From SLDF01 sp964537925 (GTDB taxonomy: Bacteria > Bacteroidota > Bacteroidia > Chitinophagales > Saprospiraceae): a DNA stretch of 64,000 nucleotides. This document shows positions 18,221 to 27,765 of this stretch, piece after piece (the stretch's first letter is position 1; each line of letters starts with the position of its first letter). The notes beneath the pieces were generated by a model. That model saw only the letters and a list, made by a program, of their open reading frames with translations. It did no database searches and was not told where the DNA came from. The DNA is taken from the NCBI GenBank assembly GCA_964537925.1, contig CAZICV010000004.1, forward strand, positions 340,918 through 404,917, read 5' to 3'. A program made the translations under genes and the position numbers.

Positions 18221-18228
18221 CAAAGATA
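18221..18228 (-). promoter_or_regulatory. -7 box of the lipoprotein/haloperoxidase operon
   Basis: It reads TATCTTTG on the minus strand, about 105 nt before the lipoprotein start. It is a full match to TAnnTTTG, but no -33 element is clear. Confidence 0.45.
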
Positions 18229-18674
18229 CACTGTATTACGACCGTCTGTACGGGGTAGAATGCCGCACAGGAAAGCACCTCCCTCCCTGGCGCTATGCAC
18301 ACCGACTGATCCCGTGATTGGGCCAGGTACAAAAAAAATGACCGATGCTTTCGCACCGGCCACCTTGAAAGTCTTCTCACAAACCTTCAAACCCTTATGA
18401 GCTATAAAGATACATTGTCTCCAAATAAAATGCAAGGGGATGATACAAAAAAATCTTGCCGGGCGTCAACGCACAATCCTATCATGATATTTTCAGATAC
18501 TTCTGAGCATCATATAGTAACCTACACTACATCAATTCCGGCCAGAGCTCCTTTGAATCGCATTAAAACCAGGCTGGCACTCGGTGAAATTGCGTATGTT
18601 TTTTGTTTGATACCCACTTGACCGACAATGCACTGTTTTTATATGGACTTGATTCGGCCAGGACCACTGCGACA

Positions 18675-18767
18675 CTATTGCTTGACAAAGGGCCTGCTTG
18701 TCATTATCGTGCCATCTTCCGATATCACTCGCATTAAGTACGATCCTGCCGGCAGAGGCATAACAGG
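18675..18767 (-). pseudogene. orphan T9SS type A sorting-domain tail
   Basis: Thirty codons in one frame read PVMPLPAGSYLMRVISEDG then TIMTSRPFVKQ and stop. This is the last two strands of a T9SS C-terminal sorting domain (LPAGxYxxRV...G...FVKQ). The codon just upstream is TAG, preceded by LLLDIV, which fits the same domain but is interrupted. Nothing of the cargo protein remains, so this is a decayed gene end. Confidence 0.7.
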
Positions 18768-18899
18768 CTAAACGATGTCTAATAATAGATACAAGAAATC
18801 AATCGTAGGAAAATGTTAACTCGAAGCGCATTTCTGCCAATAAATACCTGTCACAAAGGGATCTTTTTTATATTTACATCTTATGCTAAAAACTCTTTC

Positions 18900-20975
18900 A
18901 TGATCCGCCTTTTATCAATTTTGGTTTTCGCCACTTTTCATTATGCCGCTCTATCCCAAGCTCAAATGGTTAAAGATATCTACCCGGGCGGAGGTAGTGG
19001 ATTACCCGACACACAAAAATCGAGCTCGATGGGCACCGTAGCCGGTAAACTTTTGTTCGCAGCGAACGATGGTATACATGGTATGGAACTCTGGATCAGC
19101 GACGGTACAGAAGATGGAACTTTCTTATTAAAAGACATTTATGCGGGAGGAGAAGGATCCAGCCCTGAGAAGTTCCATACCTGGCAGAACCTTTGTTTTT
19201 TTATTGCTACTACCAACACGCATGGCAGGCAATATTGGGTAACAGATGGAACAGAAAGTGGCACCAAGATGATAGGCCCTCTGGCTGAAAATGAGAGCCT
19301 GAGCTCTGCCAAGATCGTTTCGACCAAGACCTGGGTTTACCTCCAAACGGTCCAGGATATTTACCGAATAAATCAAACGTTGGTACCACGTCCGCTAAAT
19401 GTAGCACAACCGATCAACAATATCATACCGTTCAAAGATGGAGTCATTTTTCATGACGATTACTTTCAGGATCTGATATATTTCTTAAGCGATCATTCTA
19501 ACACTAAAGAGCTGAAGCTCACCATACCAACCGATCTTCCACCAGACGCAGGACATATTTCTCTGCTACGTTTTATGGGAGCAAGTGATAAATACATTTT
19601 CTTGCTCGTCCGAGCCGAAGAAAATGATCAAATCTGGCGCACAGATCTCACGAAAGAGGGCACCGTACTTCTTTTTTCTGGATTCAATATTCTTTGGGGT
19701 CAATATGCGATGGCCACCGATAGGCTTATTTTCTCCGCACCATTTTCGCGCCCTGGCTGGGTATCAATGCTAGCTACCGACGGGAATCCTGACGGGACCG
19801 TATTGATTGATGAGTTGGATTATCCTTATCTGGATCCATACGATTTTTATAGTTTCAACGGAGAGGTTTTTTTCCTGGTTGAGGATATACCTACTGGGTT
19901 CAAAGGCGTCTGGCGGACGAATGGTACAGCAGAAGGGACCATTAAGTTGCATCAAGCCCCCATATACGACAACATTTATACATCCTCCATAGAGTATACT
20001 CCGTTAGCCATGACACTAACCAGGCCAACTGGACACAATCCGCAGTTGGTAGAGCCTTATGTATTCGATGGGTTTTCCGGCGAACCTGTAAAAATGTTAT
20101 CTCTCTCATCTCCACAAGACGGCAACCTGCCTTATGCCTATTACAGCATCGGAGAAAAGATTTTTTTCACCTTGTACCGGCCAGATACGGGTAGAGAACT
20201 CTATGCGTACCATCATGAACAACAGCCCCTACAGGTTTCTATCAGTGAACGGAAACCGATTACCTGTCACGGTTCACAAAATGCTCACCTAGAAGTAAAT
20301 ATACGAGGTGGCATTGAGCCATTCGAATGGAGCTGGAGCAATGGAGTCCAACAAGCCTGGTCGTTGACAGGTATAGGTCCCGGAAAAATAGATATAGCCG
20401 TTTCGGATGCATTTGGATCGGCAGGTTCCTCTTCCCTGACAGTAACGGAACCAGATGCTCTGACGCTCACGCTGTCATCTACGCCCGAGAACAATCACCA
20501 AAGCAACGGCACTGCGGAAGTAACCGTAACAGGAGGGGCTCCCCCCTACTCTTTTATCTGGATGGCCAGCACCCAGGATAGTACTTCTCTTCTGGATAAT
20601 ATATCCAGCGGGTGGTATACAGTCAAAGTTTCTGATGCCCTTGGGTGCGATGCTGTTGATTCAGTTTTCGTAGATCTCATTTCCGCTACGGATCATGAAT
20701 CAGCTCTTTTGCAAAACATAAGAGTATCGCCCAATCCGGCCAAAAGTAATGCTACAGTTATCATACAGCATCTTCCCATATCGCAGGACAACATTACGGT
20801 TGAAATTGTAGACTTCGTGGGACGGATAGTGAAATCAGTTAATTCATCTCAGGGCCATACTTTTGATCTACCGGAACTTGCTTCCGGAATTTATTTTGTC
20901 ATGATATCTTCCAACAAGGAAAGTCTGCTGCAAAAACAAGTTTTAGCCCGTGTAAGGCTTATTGTGTCCAACTAA
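18900..20975 (+). CDS. T9SS-secreted ELWxSDGT-repeat protein with SprB repeats
   Basis: A 691-residue secreted protein. I chose the ATG at 18900 because it gives a clean signal peptide (MIRLLSILVFATFHYAALSQ); the frame is open from 18813. Residues about 50-400 carry repeats of the form ELWISDGTEDGT, QYWVTDGTESGT and VWRTNGTAEGT, which probably form a propeller. Two SprB-type repeats follow (HLEVNIRGGIEPFEWSWSNG and AEVTVTGGAPPYSFIWM). The last 80 residues are a type A sorting domain (VSPNPAKSNATV...LASGIYFVMI). It is likely a cell-surface or released adhesin-like protein. Its A+T-rich codon use is unlike the flanking genes, which suggests acquisition by transfer. Confidence 0.87.
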   Translation: MIRLLSILVFATFHYAALSQAQMVKDIYPGGGSGLPDTQKSSSMGTVAGKLLFAANDGIHGMELWISDGTEDGTFLLKDIYAGGEGSSPEKFHTWQNLCFFIATTNTHGRQYWVTDGTESGTKMIGPLAENESLSSAKIVSTKTWVYLQTVQDIYRINQTLVPRPLNVAQPINNIIPFKDGVIFHDDYFQDLIYFLSDHSNTKELKLTIPTDLPPDAGHISLLRFMGASDKYIFLLVRAEENDQIWRTDLTKEGTVLLFSGFNILWGQYAMATDRLIFSAPFSRPGWVSMLATDGNPDGTVLIDELDYPYLDPYDFYSFNGEVFFLVEDIPTGFKGVWRTNGTAEGTIKLHQAPIYDNIYTSSIEYTPLAMTLTRPTGHNPQLVEPYVFDGFSGEPVKMLSLSSPQDGNLPYAYYSIGEKIFFTLYRPDTGRELYAYHHEQQPLQVSISERKPITCHGSQNAHLEVNIRGGIEPFEWSWSNGVQQAWSLTGIGPGKIDIAVSDAFGSAGSSSLTVTEPDALTLTLSSTPENNHQSNGTAEVTVTGGAPPYSFIWMASTQDSTSLLDNISSGWYTVKVSDALGCDAVDSVFVDLISATDHESALLQNIRVSPNPAKSNATVIIQHLPISQDNITVEIVDFVGRIVKSVNSSQGHTFDLPELASGIYFVMISSNKESLLQKQVLARVRLIVSN

Positions 20976-21108
20976 GAAAGGCTACACTGAAACCAAACGG
21001 TTCTTCAATTATGGCATTGTTGTTTTTAGGCCTGGAATCATCCTTGATTACTTCTTTATCTAATTATCCCCGCTACCTTCAGTAGCAGCTTACTGGATGC
21101 CCACCTAG

Positions 21109-21231
21109 AATAACTTCAACAGATCCGCTGATGCCTGGAAGGAAGATTATAACTACCACCATCCCCGCTCCAACCTGGAGAACTATTCGCCTATAGAATT
21201 CAAGGAGAGAAAGACTATTTGTTTATTTTAA
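21109..21231 (+). pseudogene. IS3-family transposase, C-terminal remnant
   Basis: In one frame the sequence reads NNFNRSADAWKEDYNYHH then PRSNLENYSPIEFKERK, ending at TAA. This is the C-terminal part of IS3-type OrfB (A-W-R/K-E-D-Y-N...RPHS-L...TP-EF). A TAG lies just upstream and the rest of the element is unrecognisable. The following CCTGTCCTAAAAATGGGG resembles an IS3 end. Confidence 0.65.
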
Positions 21232-21477
21232 CCCTGTCCTAAAAATGGGGACGTACAAGTCCCAGCTCTCTGTCGAAGTCAGGTCCATCTACTGATAAAC
21301 ATGAGAAGGGCCTGACAGACCGCTCGCTGACTATCATACAACATCGGTCTCCTTTTGCATAGAAGGATATCCATATGAATAATACATTCAGCCAAAACAA
21401 AACCCTCACATTTTCCCGATAATGCATTAACTCCTTCATAGTTATCATAATCATGCTAGGGCATTCGATTAGCGCTC

Positions 21478-22152
21478 CTACTCTGTATAAGCTGGATAAC
21501 ACTGCCGACAATGGTTACATCGCTCAATATTGTATTCCAATGACTGGAGAAAACGAACAAATTGCTGACTATCTCGCTCGTGATAATGCCTCTTATCCGA
21601 GTCCATATATATATTTATCACACTGTTATCAGATAAGCTTTTGACATAGTAAATCCCCCGATATTCTTTGTCGAGATGATATGATGACTCTCCGTATAGA
21701 AATAAAACAAAACCACCAGCCAGTGTATCCACAAGAAAACAATAATCCTTATCCTCTGTAATTGAAACAACCTCGTCTTTATACTTATGATGTCGCTCTT
21801 TCATTTGCAACAACGATTGCTCCCCCTCATATGTATTTGGAAAATAATAATACAAAGATAGTTTCAAAAAAATGCGACTGTATCCTTTCAGACGCAAAAG
21901 AGTTATAGACTCAGAATTAGCGTTGTCATAATTACTGCCATCTTGAGAAGATCCATAGATAGCCCTCATGGGTTCACCAAAATCGATATCAAAGAATGAA
22001 ATACACGAATGGACTGCAGAAGAATCAGAGTAGATAAGAATACAGCATTTATCGGCATCACTCGGGAGATTTCTACAGGCACTAAAGAAAATACCGCCCC
22101 AAAATATCAGCATCTTTAATTGTATTTTTACTTGTATCTTGTTATTATCCAT
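21478..22152 (-). CDS. hypothetical lipoprotein
   Basis: A 224-residue protein with a signal peptide ending in lipobox FFSAC (C26). The mature part has many tyrosines and acidic residues and four cysteines near the C-terminus (CCILIY, CNHCRQC). No family is recognised. It is A+T-rich like the island around it. Its start overlaps the end of the truncated frame at 22128-22298 by 25 nt, suggesting a former two-gene operon whose first gene was cut by an insertion sequence. Confidence 0.55.
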   Translation of the reverse strand: MDNNKIQVKIQLKMLIFWGGIFFSACRNLPSDADKCCILIYSDSSAVHSCISFFDIDFGEPMRAIYGSSQDGSNYDNANSESITLLRLKGYSRIFLKLSLYYYFPNTYEGEQSLLQMKERHHKYKDEVVSITEDKDYCFLVDTLAGGFVLFLYGESSYHLDKEYRGIYYVKSLSDNSVINIYMDSDKRHYHERDSQQFVRFLQSLEYNIERCNHCRQCYPAYTE

Positions 22153-22298
22153 ATCTGCAACTTGCTTATTTCATCTTCCTGATATTCCTTTGGCCAGTCT
22201 TTATTAAACATAAAATTTGGATCAATATATTGTATAAGGCTCTTTCTGGCACTTATATACATTAGTGCACCAACGGAGTTAATGTCAATCTGCTGAGC
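22128..22298 (-). pseudogene. C-terminal fragment of a gene cut by an insertion sequence
   Basis: An open frame enters from the IS end at 22299 and continues for 56 codons (ending KLQIWIITRYK). There is no proper start; the frame's first codons are formed by the IS inverted repeat. I find no matching N-terminal part beyond the other IS end. Confidence 0.5.
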
Positions 22299-22323
22299 TG
22301 TCTTGTACTGAAACAACTTTACT
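22299..22323 (+). repeat. IS inverted repeat, left
   Basis: TGTCT-T-G-T-A-CTGAAA...ACTTTAC matches about 19 of 25 positions of the reverse complement of 23462-23486. Confidence 0.65.
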
Positions 22324-23461
22324 GTGGGCTAATTATTCAGGATAGAGCTTTACAGTGTATCAAGGTATGCCTGAATTGACTTTACAGTAGGTTTTAGACT
22401 TCCTTTTTTGTTAATAGATCCGTTAGGTCATCAAGTCACAGCTTATGTGAGGTTTCCTCATATTGTATGTATTAATAGCATTGCAGACAGCAGGTACTGC
22501 ATAGCTATATGAATCAAAGACCTAGTCCAGGGCTAACTCAGTCTTTAAGATGTCGTTGACCCTCTCAGGTAACATTGTCGTATGGGCTTGATGCCTGAGT
22601 CATGCTGATCCTGATTGGCTGAGGTAATACTTGACGATTTTTCTGGAACAGGCATCGGTAATGAGAGAGATAGATGAATCCACCCTTGGTTCTCAAGTAG
22701 GTGATATCGCTGACCCAGAGCTGATCGGGAGCCTGTGCGGAGAACTATTTGGTCAGATCGGGCTACTTCTTATAATGGTGGTTAGACCAGGTAGTACGGA
22801 CAAATCGTTTTCGTTGTTTGACAAGCAGATTATGCTTGCGAATGAGGTTTAAAAGACTATCTCTGCAGATAATGGTATTGTGGGGTTGCAAGTTGCGATC
22901 TGATCAGAAACAGGAGCTTTAGCTCTCCGATACGCGGCAAATCGGCGCGGATGATTTTGATGGTATCAACAAGGCGGAGTGAGTCTGTCTGTCTGTTACT
23001 AAGGTCATAAAAGACCTGCCTGCTTTTACCAAACAGCCGACACAGTTTACTCCGGCCAATAGGAACAGAGTGTCTTTTCATGTGAATGACTGTTTGGAAC
23101 CAGGCTTTTTTTAAGATATCCATTCCTAGTTCTTTAGAAGCCCTCTGGATAAGCATTTCCAGGGCTGCTATTTTGAGATTGGCCTATTTGAGCTTTTGCG
23201 CCAGTTCATACTCTAAAGAAGCTGCGTGCTCCTGAATGTGGGGCTCCTTGTTCATCAGGACTTGATTCCATGGAGACGGGGGAATAGTTTCTCTTGTACC
23301 ATTGAACAAAATGAATGATGGTCCTTTTGTGCGAAGGCGGCCCTACCCCGGATGGTCGGTCAGATACTCTCTGGCTACAGGCAATCTTGAAAACAAGCGG
23401 CCTGCCATTCTTGTGGTGTAATCTCATCTGTTCTTCAATTTACATGCTTAGTGCAAGGATA

Positions 23462-23486
23462 TGTAAAGTGATTTCAGGATGAGACA
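23462..23486 (-). repeat. IS inverted repeat, right
   Basis: Reverse complement begins TGTCTCATCCTGAAAT and pairs with the left end at 22299-22323. Confidence 0.65.
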
Positions 23487-23626
23487 GAACCGTCACAAGA
23501 TTTAACCTTCAATTAATTGGCAGTGATACAAACAATGTTTAGTTTTAACACATCCTGTTGAGCAAAATAAGGAGGAGATCCGTGGGTTGGCTTCCATAGC
23601 TATACTATTTAACCCTGCGAGGCTCC

Positions 23627-26600
23627 ATGATCCAGTTTGCCAGATTCCAGACCAGCCAGCTATTCCCTGTTGTCGAAACACCCTCGCCTGCTCAGGGCTT
23701 TTTTGCCTATTTCATTTCCGATATACCGGAAGCCGGACTGCAGACCATATCTATAGCGGAGGCCTGGGATATGTATACGGGGTTCTTTGTCTTCATGAAA
23801 GACCAGCCTGCCCAGGAGGATATGGCAAAGCTGGCAGCCGATGTCACCCAGTACTTCGCAAACAACTATCCTGAGCCGAGCGCTACCGGGTTTGCCTGGC
23901 TGGCATTTGCAGGACAAGGCGCCAATGCGCCTGTACATGCAGCCGCTATCGTCCTGTCGGAGCCACAGCCCGGGCAGCGGGTGATCGCTGCGGATATGTC
24001 CTTCGACTTCCGCAACTACTCTATGCCCCTCAAGCAATCGGCACCAATCGTACCGATCGAAAATACAGACCGGGAGATCATAGGCTTCACCTATGAGTAC
24101 CCGCCCTACGAAGGCGCACCCGTACCAAGGCAGGCTTACAATATACAACTGCCCTGCAACGGCCCGGCCCGCGGCGCCCTGATCGGACAGGTCAGTCTCG
24201 GCGATCTCTCCGCCAGTGCCGCTACGGGCTGGAATGCCTCTCTATACTACACCGTCCATACAGGTGGCGATGATGTCGCGCAATGCTACCCGCTGTTCGA
24301 TACGAACAGTGCGGACGGGCTACAGATCCTGTTTGACTACCGGCTGGACCCGGTCGATCCCAGGAACCCGGATAAGACCTACCTCGCATTTACCGGTACA
24401 AGTTTCTTTCTCAAGCAGAACGGGGAAGGCAACTGGTATATCGAGCTCAACGCCGCCGCCAGCCTACCGAGTTTTTTCAGGACGGTATATGGCAAGCAGA
24501 TCAGCCTGGCTCCCCTGACAGACAGCGATCATCCGCCCAGGCTGGTGTTCGAAGAGCTGCCTCCCGCCGACGGTGCGCTCCGATACTACCTGGCGCCGGC
24601 CGGAGACTTCGAACTATCCACCGGAGACAGTGATCCAGCCTACCTGATCTGCGGGCTTTCAGGCGCCGAGAGCATCCGCTTCACCCCTGCTTCAGGGGAC
24701 CACAGGGGAGACGTGATGAGGTTCGTTCCCGGCCAGCCAGCCTTCGCACCTGTTTTCCCGGTCATCGTTTCCGTGCAGCCCACCCCTGCCTCCACACCAC
24801 ATTTCGCAGCGGCGAGGGCCGCTGAAGATTTCGCCAGGAGCCTTCACAGTTGGCTGACGGCGCCAGGTCAAACAAAAGCGTCTGAGCAGTCATTGCTCAC
24901 GGACCGCTACAAGACCTCAAGGATCAATGTACGTCCCCCGGCGGCAGCTACACCGACCGAACCGGAAGCCCCCGTCTATTATTCCCAGCCGGACGATGCC
25001 GCCCTGTTTGATCACGGACAGGTAAAGGTCGATGTGGCATCAGAGATCCTCGAACTGCGCAATACGCCCGCCGCCGTATTCCCGGCTGCAGTCACGACCG
25101 CATTGCCCCTGGTCCCCTATTCGGGCGTCCTGGCGTCGGCGGCATTCTCCTATGACGAGATCCGGAAATTTGAACGCCAGGTCATGGTGACCGTAAGACG
25201 CGAAACCGTCTCGTCAATACCCGTCGCAACACAGAAAACAGCGATTGACCAAGCGACGGAAATGCTGCTGACCACCACACCGCAGGGCCTGCTCGCGACC
25301 GTCCCCGCCATCGGGCTGGAATGGCAGTCCGTACTGCTCGCCAAGAGCATTTCCAAAGGAACAGAGTACCGGCTCGAGTTTACCGACGGTATCACGATAG
25401 AATTAAGGGATGCACTCCAGTCCAACGAACTGTTCCTGGTGGCCTCCGAAGCCGCTCCGCTTGGCAATTTTCTCAACAATATCACCATCGCAGACTGGCC
25501 ATTCACCATCAGGGTGGGCAAAGGCAGCGATCGGGGCGATTTTGGCAATATTCTCATTTTCAAGTTTGCCGGCGGGAGCCTGGAAGACCGGATCAGCGAT
25601 CCCCAGACCTGGGCGTCGGCCGGTACATTCAATGCCAACCCCATATTGGTCTCCAAGTGGATCAAAGCTTATATAGAAGCGGCAAAACTCCAGGTAGTAT
25701 CCGACGCGCGTTACGAACACTTTCTCAGCATCGTACAGAATCCGCTCTGGAGCGGTATACTGGCGCTCAAAGTAGATATAGGCGTGGAGGACTTCCCCGA
25801 TGATCTGAAGGGCCTGCTGGCCGGGATCAACCGCGATGAGTTCTACGCACACCACTTTGGCCTGGAAGCCAACTTTGTGCAGCCGGGTCCCAATGGCGAA
25901 CTCTCCCTGCCCAGGAGTTCTATGTTTGCGCTGATCAACTATGTGGACAGGGGCTACAGGAGCAGCCAGGATACAGAGCAGCATATCCGGTCCAACCCCT
26001 TTGTATTCACCGTACAGGAAACACCATCGGCCGTAGCGACGGAAAACACAGTACCCCAGGAGCTGTACGACTTCCGGGTACTCACGCTGCAGGTCGTATT
26101 CCGCAATTCGGAGATCAAGGACTTTTCAAGCAAGATACAATTGATCGCGACGACCTGGTTCGATGAGCCCGGCGCACTCGACACTGCCAATATGGGCAAC
26201 TCCCTGACCAGCCAGACGATCGAGTTTGACGGAAGCTACGAAAAACACAACGGGGTCAATACGTATACATTCGTCACCAGGCCGGAGCAGACCTACCGCT
26301 TCATACTGCAGAGCCAGACGATCAACTACGTGGAGATCGTAAAGGCCCAGTTTTATACGATCACGGAACAAAGCGGACAAGATCCAGCCGCCGCGTCCGG
26401 AGAAGCCGAATACATCGCATCCAGGTTTGTATTCTGGGGATACATGAATTTCCGGCAGATCGAATCATTTGACCTTTTTTCCTTCGGATCTCCGGAAGAC
26501 AACACTACGGCCCCACATACAGGCCTCTACTTTGCCAACCTGTACGTAGGTATGGGATTCATGCTCGACGAGGCCTCAGGCACAGCTTCGGACCGCAGCT

Positions 26601-27310
26601 TCGCGTTTGACCCAGGCTATATCTCTTTCGACCTGGCACAGAGTACCCCACGCAGTGACAGTCTCTTCGCAAAATTCCCGATCAACCTGTCCGGGTTGAT
26701 CTATTCGGCCAAAGGCAGCGAGGCCAAACCGGCTGACCTGGGCTACCTGCCGGTCATGATCCAGTCGCCAAAAGCCGTAAAAGGACAGTCCCTGAACGAG
26801 CGCTGGTATGCCCTGCTCTATGATCTGAACCTGGGCAGCATGGGTGCACTCGCCGCCAAAGCCGGCTTTGTCTCCCAGTTATCGACTGCCTGGAGCCCGG
26901 ACACGAAAGCCAAAAGGCTGGCGACCGGCATCAAACTACCCGGCATGGGCGGCCAGAAGACCCTCAGCCTGCAAAGTGTATTGAGCCTGCATATCCAGAG
27001 CTTTACCTTCTACTCCGCTTATGATGATCAGTTGGAAGGCCGGCTGGCCTACCTGCTCAAGTTCAACAATGTCAAGCTCAGCCTGCTAGGCAAAAAACTA
27101 CCCGGCGCCGCAGACACCCAACTGATCCTGTTCGGTGACACGACCGGCCTGGACAAAACCACCCTGGCCTGGTATGCCGCCTACTACAGCAAACCGCGCA
27201 CGCCTCCTGTGCCACCGCCTACTGTACCGCCAGGGCGGCCACCGGGAGGATTGCCGGAAGCACATTCTCCCGACAAAAGGGAAAACCATATAGAAACAGG
27301 CAATGGCTGA
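23627..27310 (+). CDS. large beta-rich protein of unknown function, first gene of the giant-protein operon
   Basis: A 1227-residue protein with no signal peptide and no membrane span, starting MIQFARFQTSQLFPVVETPS. The frame is open only from 23600, so the ATG at 23627 is the sole reasonable start. Composition is typical of large beta-sandwich proteins, with many short strands, few cysteines and few long helices. A linker near residue 400-470 is rich in P, A and T, and the C-terminus (about 1186-1215) is proline-rich (TPPVPPPTVPPGRPPGG). I recognise no domain. The stop overlaps the next gene by 8 nt, so it is the first member of a seven-gene operon. A perfect AAGGAGG lies at 23569 but is too far upstream to serve this ATG. 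Confidence 0.82.
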   Translation: MIQFARFQTSQLFPVVETPSPAQGFFAYFISDIPEAGLQTISIAEAWDMYTGFFVFMKDQPAQEDMAKLAADVTQYFANNYPEPSATGFAWLAFAGQGANAPVHAAAIVLSEPQPGQRVIAADMSFDFRNYSMPLKQSAPIVPIENTDREIIGFTYEYPPYEGAPVPRQAYNIQLPCNGPARGALIGQVSLGDLSASAATGWNASLYYTVHTGGDDVAQCYPLFDTNSADGLQILFDYRLDPVDPRNPDKTYLAFTGTSFFLKQNGEGNWYIELNAAASLPSFFRTVYGKQISLAPLTDSDHPPRLVFEELPPADGALRYYLAPAGDFELSTGDSDPAYLICGLSGAESIRFTPASGDHRGDVMRFVPGQPAFAPVFPVIVSVQPTPASTPHFAAARAAEDFARSLHSWLTAPGQTKASEQSLLTDRYKTSRINVRPPAAATPTEPEAPVYYSQPDDAALFDHGQVKVDVASEILELRNTPAAVFPAAVTTALPLVPYSGVLASAAFSYDEIRKFERQVMVTVRRETVSSIPVATQKTAIDQATEMLLTTTPQGLLATVPAIGLEWQSVLLAKSISKGTEYRLEFTDGITIELRDALQSNELFLVASEAAPLGNFLNNITIADWPFTIRVGKGSDRGDFGNILIFKFAGGSLEDRISDPQTWASAGTFNANPILVSKWIKAYIEAAKLQVVSDARYEHFLSIVQNPLWSGILALKVDIGVEDFPDDLKGLLAGINRDEFYAHHFGLEANFVQPGPNGELSLPRSSMFALINYVDRGYRSSQDTEQHIRSNPFVFTVQETPSAVATENTVPQELYDFRVLTLQVVFRNSEIKDFSSKIQLIATTWFDEPGALDTANMGNSLTSQTIEFDGSYEKHNGVNTYTFVTRPEQTYRFILQSQTINYVEIVKAQFYTITEQSGQDPAAASGEAEYIASRFVFWGYMNFRQIESFDLFSFGSPEDNTTAPHTGLYFANLYVGMGFMLDEASGTASDRSFAFDPGYISFDLAQSTPRSDSLFAKFPINLSGLIYSAKGSEAKPADLGYLPVMIQSPKAVKGQSLNERWYALLYDLNLGSMGALAAKAGFVSQLSTAWSPDTKAKRLATGIKLPGMGGQKTLSLQSVLSLHIQSFTFYSAYDDQLEGRLAYLLKFNNVKLSLLGKKLPGAADTQLILFGDTTGLDKTTLAWYAAYYSKPRTPPVPPPTVPPGRPPGGLPEAHSPDKRENHIETGNG

Positions 27311-27743
27311 AGTAACCATACTCCACTGGAACATCGAGACCTATGGTCCCGGCAAGTTTACAGATGTCAACAATCAAAGCTTCGTCAACTACATAGCAAG
27401 GCTGCTATATTCTACAAATACCGAAATATTCTCTATGATTGAAGTAAAGAACAGCATCTCGCCGGTCCTGCCACCTCTTATAGCAGACGCCCTTAATACG
27501 ACAGAGGGAATTGCAGCAGCCCAGAAACCCTGGAGATGGGTCAGAATAAACAGCGGTTACAATAATGAAGCTTACATAATCATGTATCGTGCAGACCGGG
27601 ACTTCCTTCCCGCCAGATCGATCGGGGGTGCACCCGGAGTAAACTTTGGCGAAAACGTAATTCCCGATCACGGTCTGTGCAGGTATGATACCGCAGGACT
27701 CGAAGTCAACCACTATCCAGTCATGATCACTGTAGAAATCTAA
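27303..27743 (+). pseudogene. internally deleted copy of a DNase-I-fold (EEP) protein
   Basis: A 146-residue frame that matches the next gene's product at both ends: the N-terminal ILHWNIETYGP...EVKNS part (E47, a metal ligand) and the C-terminal NHYPV. The middle 200 or so residues, including the equivalents of H168, D207 and N209, are missing without breaking the frame (..RYDTAGLEV joined to NHYPVMITVEI). It overlaps the upstream gene by 8 nt. It cannot be a working nuclease, though a short folded product is possible. It was probably made by tandem duplication followed by in-frame deletion. Confidence 0.7.
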
Positions 27744-27765
27744 GCACATATAAAACCGGAGACCT

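Larger units (their letters stand above)
18117..18899. other. 783-bp region without an intact gene
   Basis: It contains a minus-strand promoter box near 18221 and an orphan T9SS tail at 18675-18767. Between them several short open frames are present, but none has family-like sequence or consistent codon use. The base composition shifts toward A+T from about 18390 and stays low until 23600. Confidence 0.6.
22299..23486 (-). mobile_element. degenerate IS3-family insertion sequence
   Basis: A 1188-bp element bounded by imperfect inverted repeats beginning TGTCT. On the minus strand the OrfA end (LEMLIQRASKELGMDILKK, near 23150) runs into an OrfB start (IGRSKLCRLFGKSRQVFYDL). Further on come the DDE-domain blocks LWVSDITYLRTKGGFIYLSL (near 22725-22620) and ERVNDILKTELALD (near 22570-22520). 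Stops and frameshifts separate the blocks, and the sequence between the second D region and the final E region is missing, so the transposase is dead. The flanks GAGC and GAAC may be a mutated target duplication. Confidence 0.8.

Noticed and set aside
21239..21511. 90-residue minus-strand open frame
   Set aside because: No family resemblance, no start context, and it sits in a field of IS remnants; probably chance.
23569..23590. Perfect Shine-Dalgarno AAGGAGG as the start of a longer first gene
   Set aside because: The frame that follows it (TTG at 23587) is not that of the 1227-aa protein, and stops interrupt the right frame before 23600.
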